Positions 18,355 to 28,891 of a DNA stretch of 64,000 bases are shown one piece after another; positions within the stretch are counted from its first letter, which is position 1, and the number at the start of each line of letters is the position of its first letter. A model generated the notes under the pieces. It was not told where the DNA came from and ran no database searches. It worked only from the letters and a program-made list of their open reading frames with translations. The position numbers and the translations under genes were made by a program. Origin of the DNA: Diploptera punctata (Eukaryota > Arthropoda > Insecta > Blattodea > Blaberidae); NCBI GenBank assembly GCA_030220185.1, contig JASPKZ010004202.1, positions 1,616,001 to 1,680,000 of the forward strand, written 5' to 3'.

Positions 18355-19075
18355 TATTTTTAGTCTGGACATATTACCTCAATATTAATGTTGATTTGTT
18401 TTTGGACATGTTTCAAAACAATTCTGTTATATTCAGCTTTCCCAGACTGGTTTTATTTATGTTGCATAACCTGGATGTCGACGTCAGCTCCATACTGTGG
18501 TTGGCCAAAGAACCTCCAAACAAGGTCACGCTCCATCGGAATATTAAAATTCATAACTCTGTTTCTGTTCTTCTGAATATAAATTTTTTCCCAAATAGTC
18601 AGCTCTTTTGTATTTTCTAACTGTTTTAATAATTTAGTGTCTGAATTTATATTATGAGCAGCAACTGCAGATTTTTCAATTTCTCCATTTTTAATATTTC
18701 TTATGTGTTCATGTTTGGTTTGAAAAACATAATATAAATTCAGACACTAAATTATTAAAACAGTTAGAAAATACAAAAGAGCTGACTATTTGGGAATAAA
18801 ATTTATATTCAGAAGAACAGAAACAGAGTTATGAATTTTGATATTCCGATCGAGGGTGACCTTGTTTGGAGGTTCTGGCCAACCACAGGATGAAGCTGAC
18901 ATCGACATCCAGGTTGTGCAACATAATGTAACATAAATAAAACCAGTCTGGGAAAGCTGACGATAAAACAGAATTGTTTTGAAACATGTCCAAGAACAAA
19001 TCAACATTAATATTGAGGTAAGATGTCCAGACTAAAAATAATATAATTAAAATAACCTCAAAATATAACTTCCTA
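18355..19075. mobile_element. PLE palindrome (family K) with hammerheads
   Basis: Long arms 18355-18730 and 18725-19070 reading TATTTTTAGTCTGGACATAT and TGTCCAGACTAAAAATA. Coding remnants of both arms resemble PLE C-termini. The right-arm hammerhead is at 18957-18990; the left-arm core is lost. Other family K copies: 31855-31950 (solo), 47885-48115, 51890-52690, and 61135-61230 (related). Confidence 0.7.
18957..18990 (+). ncRNA. Hammerhead motif, family K
   Basis: CTGACGA 18957-18963, T, stem II AAAACA/TGTTTT with loop GAAT, GAAA 18981-18984, stem III ACATGT, cleavage after C18990. Stem I is short or absent in this copy (only the closing G-C pair is seen). Confidence 0.6.
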
Positions 19076-19439
19076 AAATTAAATATTAACTCTATTGATA
19101 CATCTAGCAGGCACACATTTTTTAATTACTCTCATTTTGGAGAATTATGTATGATTCAAATTCAACCTCTAAGAATTCTGAATGAACATTCATAACCTCA
19201 GCTACCATTGGTGACCACTTGGTGGAATTGGCCTGTTTCCTTGGCATATTCATTAGGCCATACTTGAACTTTATATTCTTATTGGGTTTGTTTTTCAGAA
19301 ATTATTCTTTTTCTTTACATTATGTATATGGTACTTAGGTTGTAACTTTAATAGTGGCAACTATTTATTTATTCAAGTTTTTGTTTTCTTCTTCTGAGAC
19401 TGGAAACATCTTACCTCAATTTAAACTTTGATTTGTTCT

Positions 19440-19705
19440 TGAACATGTTTCAATATTATTAATAGTAAGTGGAGAACATATTTTTAACAACTCACCTCAT
19501 ATAATTTCAAATTTCTTTGATACTGGCGGTTTCAGACAATATCTTGTCCCTCTTCAGTCATGGCTTCCAGTGAAGAGGGACAAGATATTGTCTGAAACTG
19601 CCGATATCAAAGAAATTTGAAATTATATGAGGTGAGTCGTTAAAAATATGTTCTCCACTCACTATTACTGATATAACCCTATAATGTTTACTTCCCAATA
19701 TTAAT
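19440..19705. mobile_element. PLE palindrome (family A), strongly truncated
   Basis: Arms meet at about 19567, where the two 5' ends were cut inside the hammerhead region. The right arm has lost the C of CTGA (CAGTGAAGAGGGACAAG) but keeps GAAACTGCCGATATC. Confidence 0.65.
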
Positions 19706-19826
19706 TTTAATGTTTCAATATAATCTTCTATATCATCTTCAGCTTGGCCAAAACCTCTTAATGTTACTTCCTATTGTATTTTAAAATTATTTTGATAAAT
19801 ATTTACTGATGTTGTCACTTTTTCAG

Positions 19827-19881
19827 CTCGAGATGTGCAGAGTCCGTCTACAGTTCTTTTGAATTGGATTTGGGGAAGAAG
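19827..19881 (+). CDS. lva: lava lamp-like golgin exon
   Basis: Begins CT after TTTTTCAG, completing TCT (S) with the preceding exon, and encodes RDVQSPSTVLLNWIWGR. It ends AG before GTATGC in phase 2. Short and well bounded. Confidence 0.6.
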
Positions 19882-19974
19882 GTATGCTCGATATAATTTT
19901 CTAAATCTTGAACTAAAATAACATTCCATTTTTATAATACTTTTAGGTCTGCTTGGATGGTGTTACAATTTTTT

Positions 19975-20640
19975 AATGAAGTTTGCAGGCCTGCGTTCGG
20001 TCCGCAGTCAGTACAAGTTTCCTGGATTACGTTTTTTTGGGGTTTTTCCTCACCTAAAGTAAAAAGTAAAGTAGTCCCACTACAGGCCTCGGGAGGGGCC
20101 TCCCGGGCCTTGGGGTAGTAGGAGGTTAAGGCTCCCACTTTTTCTGGACAATCAGCACTTGATGTCAGCCCTGCATGACGGCTGCCTTTACCCCCAGAAC
20201 AAGCATCTGGTACTCATTTCAGTTAGAGGCTGAGTCGACCCCAAGGCCATAGTGCCACCAGAAGGTTTGGGTCAGTTTAAAAATCCTGACCTCACCGGGA
20301 CTTGAATGCTCGACCTTCCGGCTTGTAGTGCAGTTCCTTAACAGCTACGGCGTGCCCCTTTTCCTCACCTGCAAGATAAATATCAGGAAACTTTAAGGCC
20401 CAAACAGTCCCCGAACACTGGCCATCAATATCATATTCGCCTAATTAGATTCAGTTTAGTTTAAGGCCTCTCCTGGCGCATCATTACCATCATCAACCAT
20501 CAACTCTCATATCATCGGGGCAACGTAACCCTGCCTTCTAGGCGCCCCAACCTAAGAAGTGGGTTACAAGTAGGCCATGTCACCAGAATGCCGAAATGAC
20601 AACCTGGGGTATTGGAAAAGAAAACTTTTTTGAGAGAGAT
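19975..20640 (+). mobile_element. SINE S1-like repeat, split by SINE S2
   Basis: The left part reaches GGGTTTTTCCTCACCT at about 20055 and the right part resumes TTTTCCTCACCTGCAAG at about 20360, continuing ATCATCGGGGCAACGTAACC and AGAATGCCGAAATGACAACC, like the copy at 45121-45420. TTTTCCTCACCT on both sides is the target duplication of the inserted S2. Confidence 0.6.
20055..20360 (-). mobile_element. tRNA-derived SINE S2 (inverted copy)
   Basis: Minus strand begins GGGGCACGCCGTAGCTGTTAAGG... with box B GAGCATTCAAGTCCC and body GGTGGCACTATGGCCTTGGG, and ends at ACTTTACTTTTTAC. Inserted in the S1-like SINE with a 12-bp duplication. Confidence 0.7.
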
Positions 20641-20745
20641 TGTGATTGCCTGTTCAATTCTCTCTCAATTCCAATGTTTTACTTTTCTTTTGAACTATTA
20701 AATTATGTGATTAAAAAAAATAATGTAAATTGATTTCTTTTTCAG

Positions 20746-20770
20746 TACGCCTCGAGTAATGCATGTTTGA
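20746..20770 (+). CDS. lva: lava lamp-like golgin terminal exon
   Basis: After TTTTTCAG, T joins AG of the previous exon (AGT, S), then TPRVMHV and the stop TGA at 20768-20770. Full C-terminus: WIWGRSTPRVMHV. Small terminal exon, supported by phase continuity. Confidence 0.6.
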
Positions 20771-20959
20771 GCACAAAAAAATTCTGCAGTGAAGAAATAG
20801 TATGGCGATGCATTTTAGTTTGTTGTCCATGAGTTAACTATTAAAGTCAAATTATCTTATTGTATTTTTATATTAAATATAATTACTACTGCAAATAATG
20901 TAAATATGTAAGTATGAACTGTATTAAATTTATGTTGGGAAGTAAACATTATGAGGTAT

Positions 20960-21165
20960 AATCATTGAAATTCATCGGAGAACATTTTTTTTAAACTCAC
21001 CTCATAAATTTAGTGTTTTTCACAAAACCACAGTTTCAAACATGATCACGCCCATTTAGTGATGGGTTGTTAGGCTAACGATCCATCACTAGATGGACGT
21101 GATACGGCAGTTTTGTGAAAAACACAAATTTTATGAGGTGATTTGTTGAGTTGATTTTTGACTCA
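20960..21165. mobile_element. PLE palindrome, strongly truncated
   Basis: Arms 20980-21070 and 21075-21150 with AAACTCACCTCATAAATTT and AATTTTATGAGGTGA. Only fragments of hammerheads remain (GTTTGAAACTGTGG, minus). Downstream of the lava lamp stop, so probably in the 3' UTR or just beyond. Confidence 0.55.
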
Positions 21166-21187
21166 CCTCATTCTTCTTAACTCCCTC

Positions 21188-21230
21188 GCAAATCCAGATT
21201 TCGTCACTGTATTTGGGACATTCTCAATGC
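21188..21230 (-). ncRNA. U3-A8 hammerhead motif, family D left arm
   Basis: Minus strand: GCA, TTGAGAA (plus 21221-21227), T, stem II GTCCC/GTGAC (one mismatch), GAAA, stem III ATC-TG-GAT, cleavage T, TGC. Stem I GCA/TGC. Confidence 0.6.
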
Positions 21231-21297
21231 CGTTCACATTCACAACTGCAGAGTCTGCAGGAGAGGAGACCATTGAACGTCAGTTGTGAATGTGAAC

Positions 21298-21342
21298 AGA
21301 ATTGAGAATGTCACAAATACAGTGACGAAATCTGGATTTGCA
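21298..21342 (+). ncRNA. U3-A8 hammerhead motif, family D right arm
   Basis: TTGAGAA 21302-21308, T, stem II GTCAC 21310-21314 with GTGAC 21322-21326, GAAA 21327-21330, stem III ATC/GAT, cleavage after T21338. Stem I strand is AGAA here instead of AGCA. Confidence 0.6.
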
Positions 21343-21539
21343 AGGGAGTTAAGAAGTATGAGGTGAGTTTTCAAAAAATGTTCTCCGATGAATTTCTATG
21401 AACTGTATATTTCTCAACATCGCTATATACCATAATTAAAAAGCAGTTGCCTTTATCCAGTCTTCTTTATATTGTAAGTACATCTTCCTGTTGAGAAATA
21501 TTGTTTACAGAGTTTTATTTTTGCTAGAGGACTGAAATG

Positions 21540-21545
21540 AATAAA
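21540..21545 (+). terminator. Candidate poly(A) signal for lava lamp
   Basis: AATAAA about 770 bp after the stop codon, beyond the two PLE palindromes. A weaker candidate is ATTAAA near 20925. Neither is confirmed. Confidence 0.25.
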
Positions 21546-21854
21546 CATTTTTAGAACATAGCTATACTGCTTTCTTCCATAAAATCTAAAATTTTATTAT
21601 TGTGGCACTATTATTTAAAATGCATATGAAAATTGTTTATAATTCTTTCAGTAATTAGATATACTTGAAGAAATTGGGATACGCTATTTATATTATATGT
21701 TAGATTTTTGTAGTCACTGAATACTGTTTCAGCCTCTTGAATCAGAGGTTTGGAGGTTCAGTTTCAGGCAAGGTTGGGATTTTTCAGGCACATACTAACA
21801 AGGAAACTGTCAATTATTAATGAGCTGTATATCTTGAATTGTATATTTATGCAG

Positions 21855-22433
21855 ACACCATATTGACAAATTTAACAAGGTAGTAATACTTACAGATTCC
21901 AAGACAGGACTACAAGCTGAAAATCATAAAATAAGAGAGATCCACACCCTGGTCAAAATTCTTCAAGGACTTAATAAAGAAATAGTTATATAATGGAGAC
22001 CGGCACACTGCCAGATTGCAGGAAATGAGACAGCTGATTTCCTTGCAAAAAAAGGAATAAATATAAAACAAAGAAACAACAATAGTATATCTCTCCAGAA
22101 TATGAAAATCTGGATCAAGCACAAAGCCTGTAAAGAAAGACATATAGAAGAAAGCACAAATAAAGCCTGGAAAATACTACTGGAAGACAAATCTTTCATT
22201 CTTGATCTACCTAGGAGGAAGTCAGTGGCGCTTTTCAGATTATTAACAGGCCATGACTGACTGGTCTCTCATCTTCATAGAATCAATATATATCCCTCAC
22301 CACACTGTACCCTTTGTAAAGATGATGCTTCCATCATGAATGAAGAACATTTGTTGAAATGTCCAGCAATAAGATCTCAGCTCACATGTTATTATTGGGA
22401 CGCCCGTAGGAGAATGGAGGAAGTCCAAGCTCC
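21855..22433 (+). pseudogene. LINE RNase H and zinc-knuckle fragment
   Basis: Reads HIDKFNKVVILTDSKTGLQ (RNase H, catalytic D in TDS), then WRPAHCQIAGNETADFLAKK (the H and D of the last RNase H motif), then LFRLLTGHD and CTLCKDDASIMNEEHLLKCP. Stops in frame show it is inactive. An I/Jockey/R1-like 3' half, cut at 22434 by a piggyBac element. Confidence 0.75.
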
Positions 22434-23127
22434 TTAACACATTCAGTACCAGGCACTGAGCAGAGCATTTAAACCCACAGACCAGCCATTTAAATACCCC
22501 AGCTACCCTTTTCGTGGCACTTCAGAAAATGGACCATTATTCACAAACTATTAGTCCTAGAAAATTCAAATTTTGTACATACCTAAAGGAGATATCCTAG
22601 TAGGATTTGATGGTGAAATAACTTGGGTGATTGACATCATATAGTGTCGACGTATCAATTTCAGGAAGTAGAAGTTCATCTTCACTTTCACTTTGTGAAT
22701 ATTCTAATTCAGGAATCAGTTCATTACCTGAATCATAATTATACAAAATATTCACTAATTCTTCTTCAGTGAGACATTTTTCTTTCGCCATGGTTTCACT
22801 CTCGCACAAAGAACAGCGCGATAACGAGAAACAAATACGGCTGCATTGGAGACTGGAGACAAGTTTGGGTGAACGAATTCCATGTGTTGTTTTGTTTAAA
22901 AAATAAAAGGGGATTCGTCAAGGTTAAACGTGTCAAACAGGAATAGAAAATGTACATTTACATGCCATCTATGATCTCCAAGACATACTAAGCCAACACA
23001 ATATTTAGGCGCCGAATATAAACGCGGTTTGTTTGCGCCCGCTCTAAAGCGAGTTAACTGACCGACGGCTGCATACACAATAGTCTCCTTAAACGCCTTA
23101 ACTGGTTTACGGTACTGAATGTGTTAA
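22434..23127. mobile_element. piggyBac-type non-autonomous element, copy 2
   Basis: TTAA at 22434-22437 and 23124-23127, terminal repeats CACATTCAGTACC and GGTACTGAATGTG. Minus strand 22597-22809 encodes MCESETMAKEKCLTEEELVN and SQSESEDELLLPEID and stops, an uninterrupted version of the frame in copy 1. Sits inside a LINE fragment. The conserved short frame could simply be a remnant of the transposase N-terminus. Confidence 0.8.
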
Positions 23128-23264
23128 GCATTGTCAACAACAACATATTTAGGCAGATTAGTTTGTTGCACATATGCAATGAAACTGGTCTGCATAAAAA
23201 TCAAGAAATATGAGATGAGTCAAAATATACAACTCATTAGTGTTATTTCATACATATATTTAAT

Positions 23265-23480
23265 AAAGGGAACTGTCAGCCATTGCGTGCAGAAACCTAC
23301 CTTGACATTTGTCCCAGAGAAGCATTGTGATGTATCAAGGCTGTGTTAAAAAATTTGCTGCCTTTTTAACTGCAAGGCACAGAAATCGAACCCAGAATCC
23401 AGCAATGGCAACCCACTGTGCTGCATGAATAAGAGCAGTGTGAAGTGAGGCAGGACACAGCGTGGACGGCAGGTAGTGAG
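23265..23480 (+). repeat. Unclassified repeat shared with 45420-45660
   Basis: AAGGGAACTGTCAGCCATTG, ACCTACCTTGACATTTGTC and CTGCCTTTTTAACTGCAAG recur in order at 45438 onward. No domain recognised. Confidence 0.4.
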
Positions 23481-23542
23481 GCTTCTGATTATGAAATTAT
23501 TTACCCCTTGCTTTTATGCACTATATCAATGGAACAGACGTT

Positions 23543-24412
23543 TGAAGTTGTGTTTATTTTTGCCCCTCGTTGTGGAGACATTTAAAGTTGGGTTTCTCGG
23601 TGAGATATCCGAAGTTGAAGATTTGTGATATAATTTAAACCACTTTAAATCTGCCACGGCACTAATAACTCTCTTCAGGGGAATGAGGAAATGTTTCTTA
23701 CACAAATAACAACACTTTATTAACAGTTGAACGATAAGTTAGTTTATTTAAAACTCTCACTTTGGTCAAGATGAATCTTGTAATTTAAAAGTTCCAAAAG
23801 ATTCCGGCTTCGGTTGATATTTTTCACTTCTAGAAGATTACCATTTTATGTATTTAATGGATGACGAATGCTAACGGTCAATCCAGTCATTATTATTCAT
23901 TATTTTCACTTAGAAACTGTTTTTCACCAAGATGGATGACTATTATATCACTATATAATCTTTCATACTTTTAACACTATTTCTTTCAACCAACATCAAT
24001 AAAATAAACAATTATTTCCTTATTCTTTAAGGAGCAGTCGCTGAACATGACCGACCATCTTCAAGTATTGTAGCCATCTTTTTATTATGTAATAACCTCT
24101 AGGTTCTGATTGGTCCAACAGAAAAGGAAGGAGTATTTTCAAGCTAACTTCTATCCAATTCCACCAATCCCATTTATTTCTTTATAAAAATTATCAATTT
24201 GAATATTTGAAGTATTTTACATACTGCATCAGTTATAAAAACATCTAACTGTATTAACAGTTTATATTGACCAGTTATTTTTTTTTTATATACTTATAAA
24301 AAATATGAATTCTATAAATCAATCTGATGTCCATTCTTCATATAAATAAATATAATTATAAACAAAACAAAAACCCTTATTATTATTATATGGGGATAAA
24401 TATCCGGTTTTA
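23543..24412 (-). repeat. 3' LTR
   Basis: Starts (on +) TGAAGTTGTGTTTATTTT and ends ATATCCGGTTTTA. Adjacent on the inner side is AATTGCCCC, i.e. AGGGGCAATT on the element strand, a candidate polypurine tract. Termini are not the canonical TG...CA. Confidence 0.85.
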
Positions 24413-24421
24413 AATTGCCCC

Positions 24422-24476
24422 TGATTTATTTTAATCTTAGCTACAACTAAGTGTGAGGCTAAATTAAAATAAATCA
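24422..24476. repeat. 14-bp perfect inverted repeat before 3' LTR
   Basis: TGATTTATTTTAAT at 24422-24435 and its complement ATTAAAATAAATCA at 24463-24476, between Pol stop and 3' LTR. Possibly an RNA hairpin of the element's 3' end. Confidence 0.6.
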
Positions 24477-24656
24477 CTTTCCCCAAATATCAAGTTTCTT
24501 TCTATACAAGATTCATCTGTATTAGAATCAATACAATGTAATACATCACAATTATAATAAATACATGTTACATAAAGAAATAGAAGTATTAATTTTACAA
24601 AATTTACATACAATATTTTAAATACACTTTGAACTATTTGAAGTCACCAGCTACAA

Positions 24657-27600
24657 CTAATTAATAGGAGTCTGAAATGGTTTCAACAGTTCTTTGGAAT
24701 ATTTTCCAATTTCTTTTCTAGTGTCTATTTCTCTTAGCTCATATGTGGTATCATTAAAATTTTTAAATATTTCATAGGGACCTTTATACAATAGGTTCAT
24801 CCTATGATATTGTTTCTTTAAAGCATTGGATAATGAAATATCCCTTATGAGAACTTTGTCTCCAACTTTGGGATTCCACTTCCTTTTATGTCTTTTAACC
24901 TTATTGTTGCGCTTTTCTGCGCGACATTCTAACCTTTCAATAACTCTTTTACATATTTCCTCGGATGTCTCCGGGATTTGACTTTTATCAATGATAGGTA
25001 ATGGTAAATTAGCAATTAACCTGTCAGGTTGTTTACCTGTCATTAGGAATATGGGTGCTTCCCCAGTATTGACATTAATTGAATGATTCATAACATTCTC
25101 TATGACGCTGATATGTTTAAACCAGTCAGAATGTTTATGATGGGTCAAAACTCTTAAACTTGTAGTAATTTCCCTATTAACTCTCTCACAGGGATTACTT
25201 TTTGGGTGATATTTACTACAATGGTACAATTTAATTCCTATCGCAGTAAGTTTATCTTTAAACTTAGGACTTGAGAACACTGAAGCATTATCACTAAGTA
25301 GTGCATCAATAGGTCCATAATTAGGTAAATAATCTCTCACAATTTTACCTAGGCAAGCTCTGCTATTTACACTTCTTAATGGATATATTTTTACAAATTT
25401 TGAGAATACATCAGATAATACAAGAATATGCTTGTAACCAAATTGAGTAGTAGGCATTTCTCCATGAGTATCCATTACTACTAAGCTATTTACTTTGTTC
25501 CTTAATATGTTTTGTGGAACTATATCATATTTTACGTTCATACATTTGGCTTTTTGACAAGTTATGCATGAAGAAGTAAACTTTCTCAACTTTTTATCTA
25601 AATGTTTAACATAAAAAAATTCACTTATGTTGAGAGCTAATTTTTCACAACCTGCATGATTTAAGCCGACATGAAAAGTTCTAAATAGTGGAACTTCCAT
25701 ATTATTAGGAATTATAACTTTCCATTTTTTCACATTTCTCCCATGTAATTTGTAAAGAATGTCATCCTTTATACCGATTTTCTTATTACAATCAATTCCA
25801 TTTTTGTCATCATTATTTATATCTCTCGCACTATACTTCAATCGTTGTAACTCTATATCAGATTTTTGATGCTCAACAATGTTTTTCATCAACAATGAAA
25901 ATTCTTTGTCTCTATACAGTTTTACATTAAACATTACTACTTCGTGTTTAGGAGTATGTACAGTTTCAGGTATTTTCCCAACACTTTTCAATCTAGACAG
26001 GAGGTCAGCAAACACATTCTGTTCTCCTTCTATGTGTTTTATTTCAATATCATAGGAAATTATTTCCATGATCATCCTACTCAGTTTATTATTGGATAAT
26101 CTACATTTACTTATAAAACTTAGTGAAATGTGGTCACTATGAACAATAACTTTGTTTTTATAAACATAAATTCTAAATTTATTTAGAGCATAAAATATTG
26201 CTGTAAGCTCCAACTCTGAAACAGTGTAATTTCCTTCAATGATGGTAGTCGAGCGCGAAGCTGTCGACACAACATACTGTTGCCCATCATCGTCAAATTG
26301 AGTTAAAACAGCACCGAGGCCAGTTTTACTCGCGTCTGTGTATAAATGGAATTCTCTGTCCATTTTTGGTCTCTGTAGTGAAATACTATTTGCAAATAAC
26401 TTCTTAACATATTCAAAAGTAGATTGATGGTCCTCTGTCCATCTCCATTTACTATCTTTCTTCAGCAGCCCTCTCAGCTTACTAACCGCTGAGGCATAGT
26501 TGATGACAAACTTCGAATAGTAATTTAAGATTCCTAAAAATCTACGAAGTTGTTTTATGTTCTTTGGTGAAGGAATTTCTAAGATTCCTTGAACCTTGTC
26601 TGGGTCAGGAGTAATCCCTTGATTAGAGATCCTGTATCCTAGGAATTGAACCTCCGACCTAACAAACACAGACTTTTCTAGGCTGACTGTCATTCCACTA
26701 TTCTTTAATTGAGACAACATTAAATCAATATGAGATATATGATTCTCAAAAACATTATCAATAATAATTGCATCGTCAACATATATAGTACAATGTCTTT
26801 TAACATCATCAGATAGTACAATATCTAGGGCTCTAAGAAGCGCACTTCCGCTATTTCTTAGACCGAATGCACACCTGGTAAATTCATATACTTTTCCATT
26901 ATGTATAAAAGCTGTATAGGGCCGAACTTTGGGGTCTAGTTCTATCTGCCAAAATGAAGAAGTTAAATCAATAGAACTAATAAATCTACCTGTTTTCATA
27001 TTTGCTATAGATGCTTCAATTGTCTCGGGCCTATAATTATCCCGGACAGTGAAAGAATTAGTCCTACGACTGTCTAAACACAGGCGAATTTTGCCATTAG
27101 GTTTTAACACCCAGCAAATATGGTTGGCGTAAGGAGAATCAGATTTCTGTATTATTCCTTGCATTAACATGTCATCTATCATTTGATCTGCCTGCTCTCT
27201 GATAGCAATAGGGATGGGTCTACTTTTAATATTTATAGGTGGATGTTCCATCACTTTAAAGGAATATTTAAAACAGTTGCACAATCCCGGCTTCGAAGAA
27301 AAAGAACTCTTATTTTTCATTAAGATGTCATACAACATGCCTTTCTGTTCATTGTTTATGCCATGAGTGTCTTTAACTTTTTCCTTTATCATTTCACAGA
27401 TGTCTTTTTCAAGTTCGTCACTCACACAATATAATAGAGGAATTTCATCATACTCAGTATTGCAAGAGACACATTCTAAATCACAACATTTACATGCGAC
27501 ATAATCGTCAGCACAACCATTTTCATTATTAAGGCTTTCTTCGCCCTCGACACTTTTGTCGGAAGTACAATTAACTGCAATATTATCTTGCATTTGGCAT

Positions 27601-28292
27601 CCACGGCCATTCACCAATTCCCTCTCCTCATGAACAACAATATTCTCTATAAAAATGTGTTCTTCAGCAATGTCACTCTCCTTCTTACTTAGATTCTTGT
27701 TCTCCTCATATTCATTATCAAATGGGATGACGACTCTCACATTATCTTCATTATACAAGGAAATATTCTTACACTCAAAATTTATTATGGCATTATATTG
27801 CTCCAACAGGTCGCAGCCTATTAACATATCACAAGACAAGTATGGAGAAATTAAACATATCGCACTGAAGTAATATCCTCCGATATGTAAATCTAGAAGG
27901 CACTGTAGCTTAATTGGCAGTTTCTTCTTGCCTATCGCAAGAGTACAATACACTCCACATATTCTTACAGTCATTATCTTATTCCCTTTGTTGACTAAGA
28001 AATTATAAAATTTCTGATCTATTGTTGTGTTTGAGCAGCCACTATCCGCTATGCAAGTAACATCATTGTTAAAAATATTTACTTTAATTTTGGGTGGTCT
28101 TCCTATGACATTTAATTCTTTATTAGTAACAGGCATAGCATCCTGATTCTTAGAAACATTCAAATGATTATTCAATATTATGCTATCTCGCTGTCTTGAG
28201 GTACATAACTTACTATCTCCTCTCATATTTGCTGGTACAATTTCTAAATTTTGAAACCTATCAAAGCATCTATTTTGGACCCCTAAGTTCAT
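24657..28292 (-). CDS. pol: Pol polyprotein (protease, RT, RNase H, integrase)
   Basis: 1,211 codons from the first ATG at 28292, but the frame is open upstream to the frameshift site at 28337-28343, so Pol is probably made by -1 frameshifting and not from this ATG. Visible: aspartic protease ADSGCSNTT (about residues 82-90), reverse transcriptase with YVDDAII (about 505), RNase H LYTDASKTGLGAVL (about 650), integrase zinc motif HAGCEK...CITCQKAK (about 880-915), and D, D, E motifs in MDTHGE, LSDNASVF and NPCERVNRE. The conserved LPFGL-type RT motif appears as CAFGLRNSGSALL, somewhat unusual. No internal stop; enzymatically it looks intact. Confidence 0.92.
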   Translation of the reverse strand: MNLGVQNRCFDRFQNLEIVPANMRGDSKLCTSRQRDSIILNNHLNVSKNQDAMPVTNKELNVIGRPPKIKVNIFNNDVTCIADSGCSNTTIDQKFYNFLVNKGNKIMTVRICGVYCTLAIGKKKLPIKLQCLLDLHIGGYYFSAICLISPYLSCDMLIGCDLLEQYNAIINFECKNISLYNEDNVRVVIPFDNEYEENKNLSKKESDIAEEHIFIENIVVHEERELVNGRGCQMQDNIAVNCTSDKSVEGEESLNNENGCADDYVACKCCDLECVSCNTEYDEIPLLYCVSDELEKDICEMIKEKVKDTHGINNEQKGMLYDILMKNKSSFSSKPGLCNCFKYSFKVMEHPPINIKSRPIPIAIREQADQMIDDMLMQGIIQKSDSPYANHICWVLKPNGKIRLCLDSRRTNSFTVRDNYRPETIEASIANMKTGRFISSIDLTSSFWQIELDPKVRPYTAFIHNGKVYEFTRCAFGLRNSGSALLRALDIVLSDDVKRHCTIYVDDAIIIDNVFENHISHIDLMLSQLKNSGMTVSLEKSVFVRSEVQFLGYRISNQGITPDPDKVQGILEIPSPKNIKQLRRFLGILNYYSKFVINYASAVSKLRGLLKKDSKWRWTEDHQSTFEYVKKLFANSISLQRPKMDREFHLYTDASKTGLGAVLTQFDDDGQQYVVSTASRSTTIIEGNYTVSELELTAIFYALNKFRIYVYKNKVIVHSDHISLSFISKCRLSNNKLSRMIMEIISYDIEIKHIEGEQNVFADLLSRLKSVGKIPETVHTPKHEVVMFNVKLYRDKEFSLLMKNIVEHQKSDIELQRLKYSARDINNDDKNGIDCNKKIGIKDDILYKLHGRNVKKWKVIIPNNMEVPLFRTFHVGLNHAGCEKLALNISEFFYVKHLDKKLRKFTSSCITCQKAKCMNVKYDIVPQNILRNKVNSLVVMDTHGEMPTTQFGYKHILVLSDVFSKFVKIYPLRSVNSRACLGKIVRDYLPNYGPIDALLSDNASVFSSPKFKDKLTAIGIKLYHCSKYHPKSNPCERVNREITTSLRVLTHHKHSDWFKHISVIENVMNHSINVNTGEAPIFLMTGKQPDRLIANLPLPIIDKSQIPETSEEICKRVIERLECRAEKRNNKVKRHKRKWNPKVGDKVLIRDISLSNALKKQYHRMNLLYKGPYEIFKNFNDTTYELREIDTRKEIGKYSKELLKPFQTPIN

Positions 28293-28301
28293 AACGATTG
28301 A

Positions 28302-28343
28302 GGTACATTGCGGAGTCTTTAATGTACCTTCTATGCGTTTAAA
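28302..28343 (-). promoter_or_regulatory. -1 ribosomal frameshift signal (gag-pol)
   Basis: On the element strand: heptamer T TTA AAC (plus 28337-28343) in the gag frame, 8-nt spacer with the gag stop TAG, then GGTACATT, an 11-nt loop and AATGTACC, a perfect 8-bp stem (plus 28302-28309 with 28321-28328). After slipping, TTT AAA CGC ATA reads straight into Pol. Confidence 0.85.
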
Positions 28344-28891
28344 GCACGAGGTATCCTGTGATTTACTTCGTGGTCATTTTCATTACTAGGTATATCTTGA
28401 CTTTGGTTGTGAATAGTTACAGAGTCTATTCTATTTTGCTCTGTCCTATCACTAGTTTCATTAATTTGACAATTTTGTTGTCGTTGGAAATACCCTTTAC
28501 TTTCATTACCATAGGTATTCCTTCTTCTTTTACCTCTACAGGGAGAAGTCCAATACCTATTTCTATTTTCTCCTACTCTGTTAACATCCATATAATTAAT
28601 TTGTCTGTCATTCCTATTTTCATTACGTTTGAACCATCCATTCTGGTTATTGTTACTATAATTATTAGTCATCCTATTTTTATTTGGGCTGTTTCTATTT
28701 TGAACAAACCTATTATTATTGTTGCCCTGTTTGAAACTTCTTTCTCTATTCTCATTATGATATTCATCATTTCTTTTAGTTACAAAATTACCTTTCTTAT
28801 TATAGGGCTCTGCCCCTTCCCCAAATAAATTTCTTTTACTACATTTATCTACTTCTCTTTTATTCTCTAGTAGAGCTAACAACTCTAACAT
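28331..28891 (-). CDS. gag: Gag C-terminal part (frame-broken)
   Basis: Frame -1 relative to the Gag N-terminal part. Very rich in N and R (for example NRMTNNYSNNNQNGWFKRNE), a nucleocapsid-like basic region without a CCHC zinc knuckle. It ends ...IPRALNA and TAG just after the slippery site. The first ATG (28891) is internal; reading the same frame upstream gives TTNVSEMLELLALLE, the natural continuation of Gag, so one base is missing near 28898-28908. Confidence 0.75.
   Translation of the reverse strand: MLELLALLENKREVDKCSKRNLFGEGAEPYNKKGNFVTKRNDEYHNENRERSFKQGNNNNRFVQNRNSPNKNRMTNNYSNNNQNGWFKRNENRNDRQINYMDVNRVGENRNRYWTSPCRGKRRRNTYGNESKGYFQRQQNCQINETSDRTEQNRIDSVTIHNQSQDIPSNENDHEVNHRIPRALNA

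Larger units (their letters stand above)
21170..21430. mobile_element. PLE palindrome with two U3-A8 hammerheads (family D)
   Basis: Arms meet near 21258 (CTGCAGAGTCTGCAG) and read TGACTCACCTCATTCTTCTT and AGAAGTATGAGGTGAG. Both arms keep complete hammerhead motifs. Related copies: 32290-32560, 58090-58265, 59020-59180, 39635-39740. Confidence 0.75.
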
